Under the pieces are notes generated by a model that searched no databases, was not told where the DNA came from, and saw only the letters and a list, made by a program, of their open reading frames with translations. A program made the position numbers and the translations under genes. A DNA stretch of 64,000 bases from Sulfuricurvum sp. (GTDB taxonomy: Bacteria > Campylobacterota > Campylobacteria > Campylobacterales > Sulfurimonadaceae). The stretch's first letter is position 1, and the number at the start of each line of letters is the position of its first letter. The DNA lies in assembly GCA_028718525.1 (NCBI GenBank), contig JAQULP010000010.1:1-64000 (forward strand). The letters run 5' to 3'. Shown one piece after another: positions 45,365 to 54,417 of this stretch.

Positions 45365-46258
45365 TTAGACTCCTTGTATAGTATAGTTTTGCATGACGTT
45401 TTCAAGACGCTTCATGTTTTCAGCACTCGGTGCTACCAGCGGAAGGCGGTATTCGAGCGTATCGATGAGCCCGGCAATGTACATGGCTGCTTTGATCATC
45501 ACCGGATTTGACTCTAAAAAGAGGGCTTTATTAATAGGGAAAAGTTGGTCATTCAATGCTTTGGAAGCGGCAAAATCACCTTTTAACGCAAGATCGACCA
45601 GACGGCTTTTCAAATCCGGCAACAGGTTAGAGGTCACAGAGGTGATCCCCGCACCGCCGTTTGCCAAGATAGGATAGTCGATTGCGTCATCTCCGCTGAA
45701 TACTTTTAACTCCGGTCTGCGGGATAAAAGTTCGATGGTCCGCTCCAAACTTCCGGTCGCCTCTTTGATTCCGTAAATATTGTTAACGTCATCGAAAAGT
45801 CGGATAACGGTATCCGCACTGATGTCGACTACGGTACGTCCCGGAACGTTATAGAGCATAAAAGGGAGATCGGGGACCGACTCGGCAATTGCTTTATAGT
45901 GTTGATAAAGCCCCTCCTGGGAAGGTTTGTTATAGTACGGTGCGACGGAAAAGATAGCGTCGACACCGCATTTCTGAGCGACTTTAGCCGCTTCAATCGC
46001 TTCAGCCGTAGAGTTGCTGCCTGCACCGGCCAAAACTTTGGTAGCGGTTCCTTTACAAACGGCAACCGCTATCTCCATACAGATTCGGTCTTCTTCATAG
46101 GTTAGGGTGGCGCTTTCCCCGGTTGTTCCGACAGGACAAACGGCATTAATTCCGTTGTTTATTTGTCTTCGAATTAAATCAGCGTATTTCTGCTCATCCA
46201 ATTTTCCGTTTTTAAAAGGGGTGATCAAGGCAGTTGTTGAGCCTGTTACTAGATTCAT
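45365..46258 (-). CDS. dapA: 4-hydroxy-tetrahydrodipicolinate synthase
   Basis: A 297-residue DapA, condensing pyruvate with aspartate semialdehyde in lysine and meso-diaminopimelate synthesis, which feeds peptidoglycan. The TIM-barrel motifs are present: PVGTTGESATL at about 42-52, the tyrosine in MLYNVPGRTVVDIS near 133, and the Schiff-base lysine in YGIKEATGSLE near 161. Its ATG overlaps the M16 protease stop by 1 base (TAATG), a coupled pair. Confidence 0.97.
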   Translation of the reverse strand: MNLVTGSTTALITPFKNGKLDEQKYADLIRRQINNGINAVCPVGTTGESATLTYEEDRICMEIAVAVCKGTATKVLAGAGSNSTAEAIEAAKVAQKCGVDAIFSVAPYYNKPSQEGLYQHYKAIAESVPDLPFMLYNVPGRTVVDISADTVIRLFDDVNNIYGIKEATGSLERTIELLSRRPELKVFSGDDAIDYPILANGGAGITSVTSNLLPDLKSRLVDLALKGDFAASKALNDQLFPINKALFLESNPVMIKAAMYIAGLIDTLEYRLPLVAPSAENMKRLENVMQNYTIQGV

Positions 46259-47556
46259 TAGTGACCTTTTCGTAAAATTAATGTAGTCGATTTTTCAGGG
46301 ACGAGATAATGCTGGGCAACCTTTTGAATTTCATCGGGTTTCAGTGATTCGATCGATGTTTCGTAGTTAAGCAAAGGGGATATATCCCCGCGTGCGAGGT
46401 AGCTTCCGAAAAGATCGGCTACCGAGGTTGAACTCTCCAACGAGTAGATGAAATCGGCTTTGGTATTGATTTTAACTTTGTCGAGTTCAGCTTGCGCCAC
46501 CGGAGTTTTTTGAAGGGTCTGAATAATCTCCCAAATCTCTTTTTCAACACTTTCGGCTTTGACCCCGTTGTTGCATACGGCCAGGAAGAGGAATACGCCC
46601 GGATCAATGTTTTCCATATTATAGGCATAAATCTGATTGACCAACCGCTTTTCATCCACCAAAACACGGTTCAGACGTGAACTTTTGCCGGAACTGAGCA
46701 TTTCGCTGAGTGCCGAAAGTTTTGGCTGATCGTCGTGCTGAAAGTTGGGAATCGGGAATGAGATCGCCAGCATCTCAACCTCCGACTCTTTATTGACAAT
46801 GACGCGGCGCGCTCCGTCTTGATCCGGTTCGACGATTTTGACGGCAGGGATATCGAGCGTGTTGGGAACCGCACCGAAATTCTTTTCCGCCTCTTCGAAA
46901 ACTTTCGCTGCCGTAATGTCTCCGGTGACAATCAAGATAGCATTTTTCGGCTGATAATAGGTGTGGTGAAAGTGGCGAATATCCTCCAGCGTCCAGGTCT
47001 GAATGTCGTTCATAAAACCGATAGGGGTCCAGTGATAGGAGTGATAAACGTAAGCGCTGTTAAAAAGGCGGAAATAGAGATAACCCATCGGATTGTTATC
47101 GGTTCTCCAGCGGCGCTCTTCGGCGACGACATTGCGTTCGGGCTGGAATTCGTCATCTTTGAGATTAAGGTTTTGCATCAGTTCTGAAAACAGCGAGAGC
47201 GATTTCGGAAGATTTTCGGTACTGGATTTGATAAAGTAGTGGGTAAAATCGAATCCGGTCGAAGCGTTGTTCAACCCGCCGATACTTTTGACCTCTTCGT
47301 CAAACTCCCCCGCTTTGAGGTTTTTAGTCGATTTGAAGTTCATATGTTCCAGCATATGGGCAATACCGCTTTTGCCCATCACTTCGTTGCGGCTTCCTAC
47401 TTTGTAAAAAATATCGGTCGAAATAACCTGTGAGCCGTTATCCATCGGGATGGCAACAACTTGCAATCCGTTAGAGAGGGTCTTTGTTTCATAATGGGGA
47501 AGTGACGAGGCCATAAGGGTTCCTAAACTCAAAATTGTAGCAGCGAGAATTTTCAT
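46258..47556 (-). CDS. Exported M16 zinc peptidase
   Basis: A 432-residue peptidase of the M16 (pitrilysin/PqqL-like) family with a signal peptide (residues 1-17, ending LMASS). The inverted zinc motif is HMLEH at about 67-71 and the distal glutamate lies in NVVAEERRWR near 144-153. The length is that of a single active M16 unit, which usually pairs with a second inactive subunit; no such partner is adjacent. It should cleave peptides in the periplasm. Its start overlaps pyrD by 4 bases. Confidence 0.9.
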   Translation of the reverse strand: MKILAATILSLGTLMASSLPHYETKTLSNGLQVVAIPMDNGSQVISTDIFYKVGSRNEVMGKSGIAHMLEHMNFKSTKNLKAGEFDEEVKSIGGLNNASTGFDFTHYFIKSSTENLPKSLSLFSELMQNLNLKDDEFQPERNVVAEERRWRTDNNPMGYLYFRLFNSAYVYHSYHWTPIGFMNDIQTWTLEDIRHFHHTYYQPKNAILIVTGDITAAKVFEEAEKNFGAVPNTLDIPAVKIVEPDQDGARRVIVNKESEVEMLAISFPIPNFQHDDQPKLSALSEMLSSGKSSRLNRVLVDEKRLVNQIYAYNMENIDPGVFLFLAVCNNGVKAESVEKEIWEIIQTLQKTPVAQAELDKVKINTKADFIYSLESSTSVADLFGSYLARGDISPLLNYETSIESLKPDEIQKVAQHYLVPEKSTTLILRKGH

Positions 47557-48611
47557 CGCCGATCTGCGCCGATCGCTTCAGTGATCGAGGCGTAACCGTC
47601 AGACGCCAAAAGGTCGATCAGGCCGCTGTTGATCTCTTCGACCACCTCAGGACCTTTGAAAATCAATGACGTATAGAGTTGGACGAGAGAAGCTCCGGCA
47701 CGGATTCGGCGGTATGCCTCTTCCGGGGTACTGATACCGCCGACGCTGATCAGAGTGGTTTTTCCGAAAAGTTCACGGGCGATCGCATCGAAAATATAGA
47801 AACTCCGTTCGCGGAGAACTTCACCGCTGAGACCGCCGATATCTTCCGGTTCAGAGACAAGCGAATAATCGATGGTCGTATTGGTTGCGATAATTCCGTC
47901 AGCTCCGCTCTCAACCGCATGAACACACAGCGCAACAGCCTGGTCTTCACTCATGTCCGGGGCAATTTTAAGGAGAATCGGCTTGTTGGTAAGGGCTTTT
48001 GCCTCGGCAAATAACTGACTGATAAATGCCTCATTTTGGAGATCGCGCAATCCCGGCGTATTGGGAGAAGAGATATTGATGACCATATAATCGGCGTATT
48101 CATGAAGTGCTTTGATCAAGGTGGTGTAATCTTTGATCGCTTTATCTTCCGGCGTAATTTTATTTTTTCCGATATTAACCCCGATCGGAGTACTGAAGGG
48201 GTAGATGTTTTTAAGACGGTGGTTGATTCGGAAAAGGCCGTCATTATTGAATCCCATTGCATTTTGGAGAGTCTCTTCCTCAATATGGCGCCAGAGACGG
48301 GGACGGGGATTCCCCTCCTGCGGTTTTGGCGTGAGGGTTCCGATTTCGGTAAAACCGAATCCCATCGCCATGATGCCGTGAAACATCGTCGCATTTTTGT
48401 CAAACCCCGCCGCCAGACCGACAGGATTTAAAAAAGTGCGTCCGAAAAGCTCTTGGGTAAGGGAAGGGTGGGTTACGAAATGTTTTGCCATCCATCCGTT
48501 AAAAAGCGGGGGACAGTAGCTGGCACTTGCAAGGAGAGTGGCGGCTAGGGTGTGGGCACTTTCAGGTTGAAGTTTAAAAAGCCAGGGTTTTAAAGATTCA
48601 TAATCAAACAT
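47553..48611 (-). CDS. pyrD: Dihydroorotate dehydrogenase, class 2 (quinone)
   Basis: A 352-residue class 2 PyrD that oxidises dihydroorotate to orotate in pyrimidine synthesis and passes electrons to membrane quinones. The N-terminal helices (LKPWLFKLQPESAHTLAATLL) form the quinone tunnel. FMN-binding and active-site motifs are present: NPVGLAAGFDKNA, GFTEIGTLTPKPQ, NISSPNTPGLRDLQ with the catalytic Ser, and LISVGGIST. It heads the pyrD-M16-dapA-fabL set, with 93 bases to the preceding glycosyltransferase gene. Confidence 0.96.
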   Translation of the reverse strand: MFDYESLKPWLFKLQPESAHTLAATLLASASYCPPLFNGWMAKHFVTHPSLTQELFGRTFLNPVGLAAGFDKNATMFHGIMAMGFGFTEIGTLTPKPQEGNPRPRLWRHIEEETLQNAMGFNNDGLFRINHRLKNIYPFSTPIGVNIGKNKITPEDKAIKDYTTLIKALHEYADYMVINISSPNTPGLRDLQNEAFISQLFAEAKALTNKPILLKIAPDMSEDQAVALCVHAVESGADGIIATNTTIDYSLVSEPEDIGGLSGEVLRERSFYIFDAIARELFGKTTLISVGGISTPEEAYRRIRAGASLVQLYTSLIFKGPEVVEEINSGLIDLLASDGYASITEAIGADRR

Positions 48612-48704
48612 GCCGTCCGCCTCATTGAAGTAAAATTGTCGCGATTATACTCAAAAAAGCTTGAATGGTTTGTTAATCAATCTGCAAATAAACGTTAACA
48701 ACGC

Positions 48705-49796
48705 TTATATGCGAGGGTTCGGCAAGGCGGCTAAATGTTCGGATACGGATGAAGCAATCATTTCAGGTGTTTTATCACCGATAATCAACGAACGGTCGTT
48801 GGCCCCTAACGTCCCGTACAGCGCCGGAGTGGTGACTTTGAAAAGGGCGATGGTAGGGACGCCTGACGCACTGGCTAAATGCATAGGGCCGGTGTCTCCG
48901 CAGACAAACATGTCCATCTGGGATAAGAGCGCTCCCAAGCGTCTCAGATTGGATTCTAGGATGACATACAAATCGGTATCAAGCTTCTCCGTTACATCCG
49001 GAGACAAAATATCGATAAAAAGGGCATCCGGATTGAGCGCTTTCATCGTTGTGTACCACCCTTGCCACCACCCGTTTTCAATTTTTTTCTCAAAACGGGC
49101 ATCACGGAAAATGCCGACGATTTTGGTACGGTTGTCCCAGCGGCCTCCTTGTTCCATCAGCCGATTTTGCAACTCGTTACGTGCGGATAAGCGTTCATCG
49201 TCATTGAGCGCAATGTCCATCTTTTGCGGAAATTCATTCGGATGATTGCCGAATGCTTCCATCAAATAGAGCGGTTTGATCGCTTCATGTATCTCTCCGG
49301 CCGGGATATCGACGGTATGGGTGAGCGGTGACCACTCTTTGGTAACATGGAATCCGAGTTTATATTTCCCTTTAGCCAAAAAGGTAGCGGCTCGGTCACT
49401 GGCCGAACCGCTGTTGAGATTGATGATCAGATCGTAATTTTTGGCGCGGAGCTGCCGTATATAACGAATGAGATAAAACGGATTTTTAAGCAGCTTTCTT
49501 GGAAAATCGAATACGTTTTGAACGGTTTTAAACCCTTTTAAAAGGGGTGATGGATAGCGTGCACCGATAAGGATATCCATTTCCGCATTCGGAAAGCGCT
49601 GTTCGAGTGCCCGTAGCAAAGGGGTCGTAAAGAGGATATTTCCAATCCGGTAATTGATGCGAACAACCAAGATCCGTTCAATCTCCTGTTGGGGAATACG
49701 TTCATGGGTAGTGTGGTTCGGGAACAGAAAATAGAGTACTCTGTTCAAAATATTCCGTAGCTTTTGTCGAATTCGTGAGTGAAGGGGAAGGCCCAT
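48705..49796 (-). CDS. Family 9 glycosyltransferase (heptosyltransferase-like)
   Basis: A 363-residue GT9 protein. The first Rossmann part has ILVVRINYRIGNILFTTPLLRAL at about 43-65 (quoted in full here only in meaning), and the second has the ADP-heptose-type CGDTGPMHLASASGVPTIALF near 297-317. GT9 enzymes add heptose or similar sugars to the lipopolysaccharide inner core on the cytoplasmic face. A basic N-terminal helix (residues 5-25) may bind the membrane. The exact acceptor is unknown. It lies 10 bases after msbA, the lipid A flippase, which supports a role in outer-membrane glycolipid. Confidence 0.87.
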   Translation of the reverse strand: MGLPLHSRIRQKLRNILNRVLYFLFPNHTTHERIPQQEIERILVVRINYRIGNILFTTPLLRALEQRFPNAEMDILIGARYPSPLLKGFKTVQNVFDFPRKLLKNPFYLIRYIRQLRAKNYDLIINLNSGSASDRAATFLAKGKYKLGFHVTKEWSPLTHTVDIPAGEIHEAIKPLYLMEAFGNHPNEFPQKMDIALNDDERLSARNELQNRLMEQGGRWDNRTKIVGIFRDARFEKKIENGWWQGWYTTMKALNPDALFIDILSPDVTEKLDTDLYVILESNLRRLGALLSQMDMFVCGDTGPMHLASASGVPTIALFKVTTPALYGTLGANDRSLIIGDKTPEMIASSVSEHLAALPNPRI

Positions 49797-49806
49797 AAAT
49801 ATCCTT

Positions 49807-51534
49807 TTATTCTCGAACCATCGTATGGCTCAAGCGTTGATAATCGACAGAGGTTTGCAAAAGCTCTTGGTGGGAACCGCGTGCAATAATCTCTCCGTGT
49901 TTGAACATCAATATCGTATCGGCATGTTCGATTGTGCTGAGACGGTGTGCTATCAGAATTGTGATTTTATCTTTGGTGTACTCTTTGAGGGCGTTTTGGA
50001 TACGGCGTTCGGTTTCGTTGTCGAGTGCACTGGTCGCTTCATCCAAAATCAATACGGAAGCTTTTTTATAAATGGCTCTGGCTATGGCAATCCGTTGTCT
50101 CTGCCCGCCTGAAAGGTTGGCGCCGAATTCTTGCATCATGGTGTACATGCCATCGGGAAGCGATCGGGAAAACTCCAGTGCATCCGCCATCTTAAGCGCT
50201 TCTTCGACACGTGTTTCATCGATGATATCCCCATAGGCTACGTTGGCCGCTAACGTATCCTGGAAAATATAGACTCGTTGGGAAACGAAAGCGATTTGTG
50301 ATCGGAGGGAATGCTGAGTATACTCTTTAAGATCATGTCCGTTAATCGAAATTGTTCCGGAGAGCGGATCGTAAAAACGGAGAAGAAGATTCACAAAAGA
50401 GCTTTTGCCCCCTCCGCTTTGCCCTACCAATGCGATTGTTTCTCCGGCTTGGATCTGGATAGTGATATTTTCCAAGGCCGTTTTATCGTCAAATTTGAGG
50501 ATAACCTGATCAAATTGGATCTGTTTGACGGTATCGTTTAATTCGAGCGGGCCATCTTGAATACGGTTATGTATATCAAAGATTTGAAATACCCGTTCAC
50601 TTGCCGCTTGGGCATCTTGTATCCTCCCCAAGATATTGCTTACCCCTTTGAGCGGTTGAAACACCAGGCCGATTGCCGTTAAAAATGCAGTGAATTCACC
50701 GACGCTCATGGCACCCTTATAAACCTGGTTCCCCCCGATGAAGATAACGGCTGCGAGGCCGATTGCCGCGATAATCTCCATCATCGGCGAGACCAGTTCA
50801 CTGGTATAGGCCGATTTCATATTAAGTTTGAAAAAATGGTCATTTTCGTGGTGAAAACGGTCCATTTCGTATTGTTCGGTAGCGTTTGATTTAATAATTT
50901 CCGAATTATTGAAAACTTCGGTTAAACGTGTAACGATATCGGCATTTTTTTCTTGAGAGCGGTGGGCAAGACGTTTGAGCCGTTTGGTGATTTGCAAGAG
51001 AGGGACGATAACGGCCGGCATAACGATCAGTGCCCAAAACGCGAGTGTGGGATTAAGATAGATGACGTAGCCGACCAGTGAAATGACGGTGAGGCTTTCA
51101 CGTATCAGTTCCGGCATCATAGATGAAACGAAATATTGAATTCGATTGATGTCGTTGGTGATGCGCGAGATCAGTTCACCGCTGCGGTTGGTATAGAGAA
51201 ACTGCATGTCCATGTAGACCATTTTGGTGAGCAGTTCTTCTCTTATCCGCGAAACAATGTGAAGACCGATATAAGTGTTAAAAACGGATTGAATATAGCG
51301 TCCTACCGCTTTGAAAATATAGATTCCGATCAAAAGAAGCGGAATGATGTAGAGCATTCTGGCCTCTTTTTGGATAAACATATTGTCCATAAGCGGTTTC
51401 ATAATATGCGCCGTTGCTGCAGTGGCGCTGACGGTAAGGATGATACCGATTAAGACCATTAAAAATTGGAATTTGTATTCTCGGATATAAGGCCAAAACC
51501 GTTTATAACTCTCTTTCAATCGCGTATCTCCCAA
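49807..51534 (-). CDS. msbA: Lipid A export ABC transporter MsbA
   Basis: A 575-residue half-transporter: six membrane helices in residues 20-310, then an ABC domain with Walker A VGQSGGGKSS near 378-387, signature LSGGQRQRIAIARA near 478-491 and Walker B VLILDEATSALD. MsbA flips lipid A-core across the inner membrane. The assignment to MsbA rather than a multidrug exporter relies on the neighbours (lipopolysaccharide-type glycosyltransferase) and on remembered synteny with Campylobacter. The start overlaps the cysS end by 19 bases. Confidence 0.88.
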   Translation of the reverse strand: MGDTRLKESYKRFWPYIREYKFQFLMVLIGIILTVSATAATAHIMKPLMDNMFIQKEARMLYIIPLLLIGIYIFKAVGRYIQSVFNTYIGLHIVSRIREELLTKMVYMDMQFLYTNRSGELISRITNDINRIQYFVSSMMPELIRESLTVISLVGYVIYLNPTLAFWALIVMPAVIVPLLQITKRLKRLAHRSQEKNADIVTRLTEVFNNSEIIKSNATEQYEMDRFHHENDHFFKLNMKSAYTSELVSPMMEIIAAIGLAAVIFIGGNQVYKGAMSVGEFTAFLTAIGLVFQPLKGVSNILGRIQDAQAASERVFQIFDIHNRIQDGPLELNDTVKQIQFDQVILKFDDKTALENITIQIQAGETIALVGQSGGGKSSFVNLLLRFYDPLSGTISINGHDLKEYTQHSLRSQIAFVSQRVYIFQDTLAANVAYGDIIDETRVEEALKMADALEFSRSLPDGMYTMMQEFGANLSGGQRQRIAIARAIYKKASVLILDEATSALDNETERRIQNALKEYTKDKITILIAHRLSTIEHADTILMFKHGEIIARGSHQELLQTSVDYQRLSHTMVRE

Positions 51535-52913
51535 AAGGTTCCCTCAGCTGTATCCATAATCGATACGCCCAGTGCCGTCAGCTCATCGCGTAAAGCGTCC
51601 GAAGCGGCAAAATCTTTAATTTTTTTAGCTTCGGTGCGCTTGGCGACAAGGTCGTTAATCCGCTCTTTATCACTTTCGTTCAGTCCGAATTGGAAGTGAA
51701 GATAGGGATTTTTACCGCCGAATCCCAGGATCTCTTCAATAGCGCTTAGCGACGAGAGGAGAATCTGACGGTACGGTTTGTCTTTGGGATTGAGGTCGAG
51801 TGCTTCATTGGCCGAGCTGATCAATTCATCAACCAGAGCATAGGCACGGGAAACATTCAAATCGTCACCCAACGCTTCGAGAAGATGCTGCCTGAATTCG
51901 GTCTCAACTGTGGGTGAACTAAGTCCGAAAAGGCGTTTTTTAAGCCGATAAAGGCGGTCAAGCCGCCGTTTGGAGGCAATCAAATCTTCTTCGTTGAAAT
52001 TGAAATCGCTGCGGTAATGGGTACTGAGAAGATAAAATCGGAGAACCTCGCCGTCATAGGCTTTTAAAGCGTCTTTGAGGAAAAAACTGTTTCCGAGGCT
52101 TTTGGACATTTTTTCGCCGTCGATTGTTACAAAACCGTTATGCATCCAATATTTGGCGAGCTCATGGTCTCCGGCACACCGTGTTTGTGCCGCTTCGTTT
52201 TCGTGATGGGGGAAGAGCAGATCGGCGCCGCCGCCGTGGATATCGACCGCGTATTCGGTCCCCTCTTTACGAACGTAGCGTTCGATCATGGCCGAACACT
52301 CCAAATGCCATCCGGGGCGCCCTTTTCCAAAAGGGGAATCGAAAGAGACACTCTCGTCATGGACCGCTTTCCAAAGGGCAAAATCGGCATCATTGCGTTT
52401 TTCGGAGACTTTTTCGACACGGCTTACGTTCTCACTGCTTTGACGGTTGGAGAGGGTAAGGTATTTTGCGTCACTCGCGGTATCGAAATAGATATCGCCG
52501 TTACGGATCGTATAAGCATGTTTTTTGTCCAGAAGTTTTTGAATCATGGCACACATGGCATCAATCGATTCGGTCGCTTTTGGCTCAAGGGTCGGCGGGC
52601 GAACACCGATAGCGGCCATATCCTGATGGTAGGAAGCACTGTAGCGTTCGGCAATTTCTGTCGTCGATATACCCAGTTCCTTTGCTTTATTGATGATTTT
52701 GTCATCAATATCGGTAATGTTGCGGGCAAAAAAGACATCATACCCTTCGGCTTCCAAAACACGGCATAGGAGATCAAATACCAGGGCACTTTTAGCGTGT
52801 CCCAAATGGGCATCGTCGTAGACGGTAGGGCCGCAGACATACAGGGATACTTTTCCCTCTTCCAGCGACTCGAATTTGAGTTTGGTTTTTTGTACACTGT
52901 CGTATATAAACAT
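51516..52913 (-). CDS. cysS: Cysteinyl-tRNA synthetase
   Basis: A 465-residue class I synthetase charging tRNA-Cys. It begins with YVCGPTVYDDAHLGHAKS, containing the first zinc cysteine and the HIGH-type HLGH motif; the further zinc ligands are in GWHLECSAM and LLFPHHENEAAQTRC; KMSKSLGN is the second ATP motif at about 269-276. All key residues are intact. The C-terminal anticodon-binding region is of normal length. It lies between murJ (15 bases upstream) and msbA. Confidence 0.97.
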   Translation of the reverse strand: MFIYDSVQKTKLKFESLEEGKVSLYVCGPTVYDDAHLGHAKSALVFDLLCRVLEAEGYDVFFARNITDIDDKIINKAKELGISTTEIAERYSASYHQDMAAIGVRPPTLEPKATESIDAMCAMIQKLLDKKHAYTIRNGDIYFDTASDAKYLTLSNRQSSENVSRVEKVSEKRNDADFALWKAVHDESVSFDSPFGKGRPGWHLECSAMIERYVRKEGTEYAVDIHGGGADLLFPHHENEAAQTRCAGDHELAKYWMHNGFVTIDGEKMSKSLGNSFFLKDALKAYDGEVLRFYLLSTHYRSDFNFNEEDLIASKRRLDRLYRLKKRLFGLSSPTVETEFRQHLLEALGDDLNVSRAYALVDELISSANEALDLNPKDKPYRQILLSSLSAIEEILGFGGKNPYLHFQFGLNESDKERINDLVAKRTEAKKIKDFAASDALRDELTALGVSIMDTAEGTFWEIRD

Positions 52914-52928
52914 TTTGCCTCTTCTGTT

Positions 52929-54332
52929 TTAACGTATTAAGTTTATCAAAAATTGATTTAAAGAATAAAAAGCTCCCCCTAAAAGGAGCATACCTGCGAG
53001 AAAGTAGAAGGAATTTTTTGTTTTTAACAAATTGACAAAGAGCCCGAATCCCACCTCTTTAACGGTCAAAACCAACTGCACGATGCCGCCGATGCTGCCG
53101 GCAAGTGCCAAACCGGCAGCACCCATAGGGTTCATCAATAAGAGTGAAAAAAAGATATTGACAATGAGGGAAACAGCGGCTATTTTAGCCGCCTTTATAT
53201 GCTTATGCATCGCGTAAAGATAAAGCGAGAAGAGCTTTGCAAGGCCAAAAGGGACCAGACCGATCATATACATCATCAGTACATCAGCCGTGTTATGGGT
53301 GTCTTGAATCGTAAATTGCCCTCTTTCAAACAAAAGCCAGATAATGGGTTCGGCTAACAGCATTCCCCCTAAAACCGATATTCCCAGCAAGGCGTTTAAA
53401 AGCCAGAACGCTTTATGGAGATTCCGATAGGCCAAGGAATCGTTACGGTTATTGATAGCTTTGGCAATGGCCGGAAACAAAGCGGTGGTGATTGCCAGCG
53501 CGATAATGGCGAAGGGGAGTTGAAAAACGCGATTAGCGTAAAAAAGGTACGATACCGATCCGGCAGCCAAAAACGATGCGAGACTGGTATCGATAAACGA
53601 AGCAATTTGCGCGGTTGAATTTCCGATGACCGACGGGAAGAAAAGGGCGCTGAATTTGGATTTTTCCTCTTTGACGTCTTTGGTCTTACGGTATCTCCAT
53701 CCGCCGATCAGTACTTTTAAAAGCCCTTTTTGACGAATGGAATAAAGGTGGGTCAACACCTGCAGCACCCCACCGGCGAGAATGGAAAAACTCAGTGCAT
53801 AAACGATGGTTCTCGGATCGCTGGCACTGAAAAGCAATAGAGCGGCAATCATCGCTATATTGAGCCATACCGTTGAAAACGCGGTAGTGAAAAAGTGTTC
53901 TTTATGTTGTAGAAGGGCCCCTAAAAAGGTGACGATAAAAATGAGGTCCAAATACCAAAAATTAATAACGGTCAGTGGGGCGGTTTTGGAAATCAGCTCT
54001 TCATCCCAGTCCCAGGCCAAGAGTTTTGTAAAAAACTCCGGAAACAGTGTGACCAAAAAAGACAAGGCTACAATAAAGGCCATAAAACGGATGAAAATGG
54101 CAACGGCAAAAACACTTTTTTGTCCGGAAGCGATGTAAGAGGGCATAAAACTTTGGGTAAAAGAACCTTCGGCAAAGATACGGCGAAAGAGGTTGGGAAA
54201 TTTAAATGCCATAAAGAAAATATCACTCCACACATTGGCACCTAAAGCCGAAGTCATTAGGATGTCTCGTGCAAGACCGCTTACACGTGAGATGAGGATA
54301 CCAAACGAGTTGGAGAATATTGACTTAAACAT
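52929..54332 (-). CDS. murJ: Lipid II flippase MurJ
   Basis: A 467-residue MurJ/MviN protein of the MOP superfamily, moving lipid II across the inner membrane for peptidoglycan synthesis. The N-terminus carries the family signature SGLARDILMTSALGANVWSDIFFMAFKFPNLFRRIFAEG (conserved Arg residues at about 16, 21 and 53), followed by about 13-14 hydrophobic helices. Its position at the head of a cell-wall and envelope gene run, divergent from another run with ddl and murF, fits the role. Confidence 0.93.
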   Translation of the reverse strand: MFKSIFSNSFGILISRVSGLARDILMTSALGANVWSDIFFMAFKFPNLFRRIFAEGSFTQSFMPSYIASGQKSVFAVAIFIRFMAFIVALSFLVTLFPEFFTKLLAWDWDEELISKTAPLTVINFWYLDLIFIVTFLGALLQHKEHFFTTAFSTVWLNIAMIAALLLFSASDPRTIVYALSFSILAGGVLQVLTHLYSIRQKGLLKVLIGGWRYRKTKDVKEEKSKFSALFFPSVIGNSTAQIASFIDTSLASFLAAGSVSYLFYANRVFQLPFAIIALAITTALFPAIAKAINNRNDSLAYRNLHKAFWLLNALLGISVLGGMLLAEPIIWLLFERGQFTIQDTHNTADVLMMYMIGLVPFGLAKLFSLYLYAMHKHIKAAKIAAVSLIVNIFFSLLLMNPMGAAGLALAGSIGGIVQLVLTVKEVGFGLFVNLLKTKNSFYFLAGMLLLGGAFYSLNQFLINLIR

Positions 54333-54417
54333 AAGTAACGTGGGGCCTCAGATTAAATTTTACGCAATTTTAACCGATATGTGATTAAAATAGGGTCACT
54401 GATGTAAAGGAAGACGT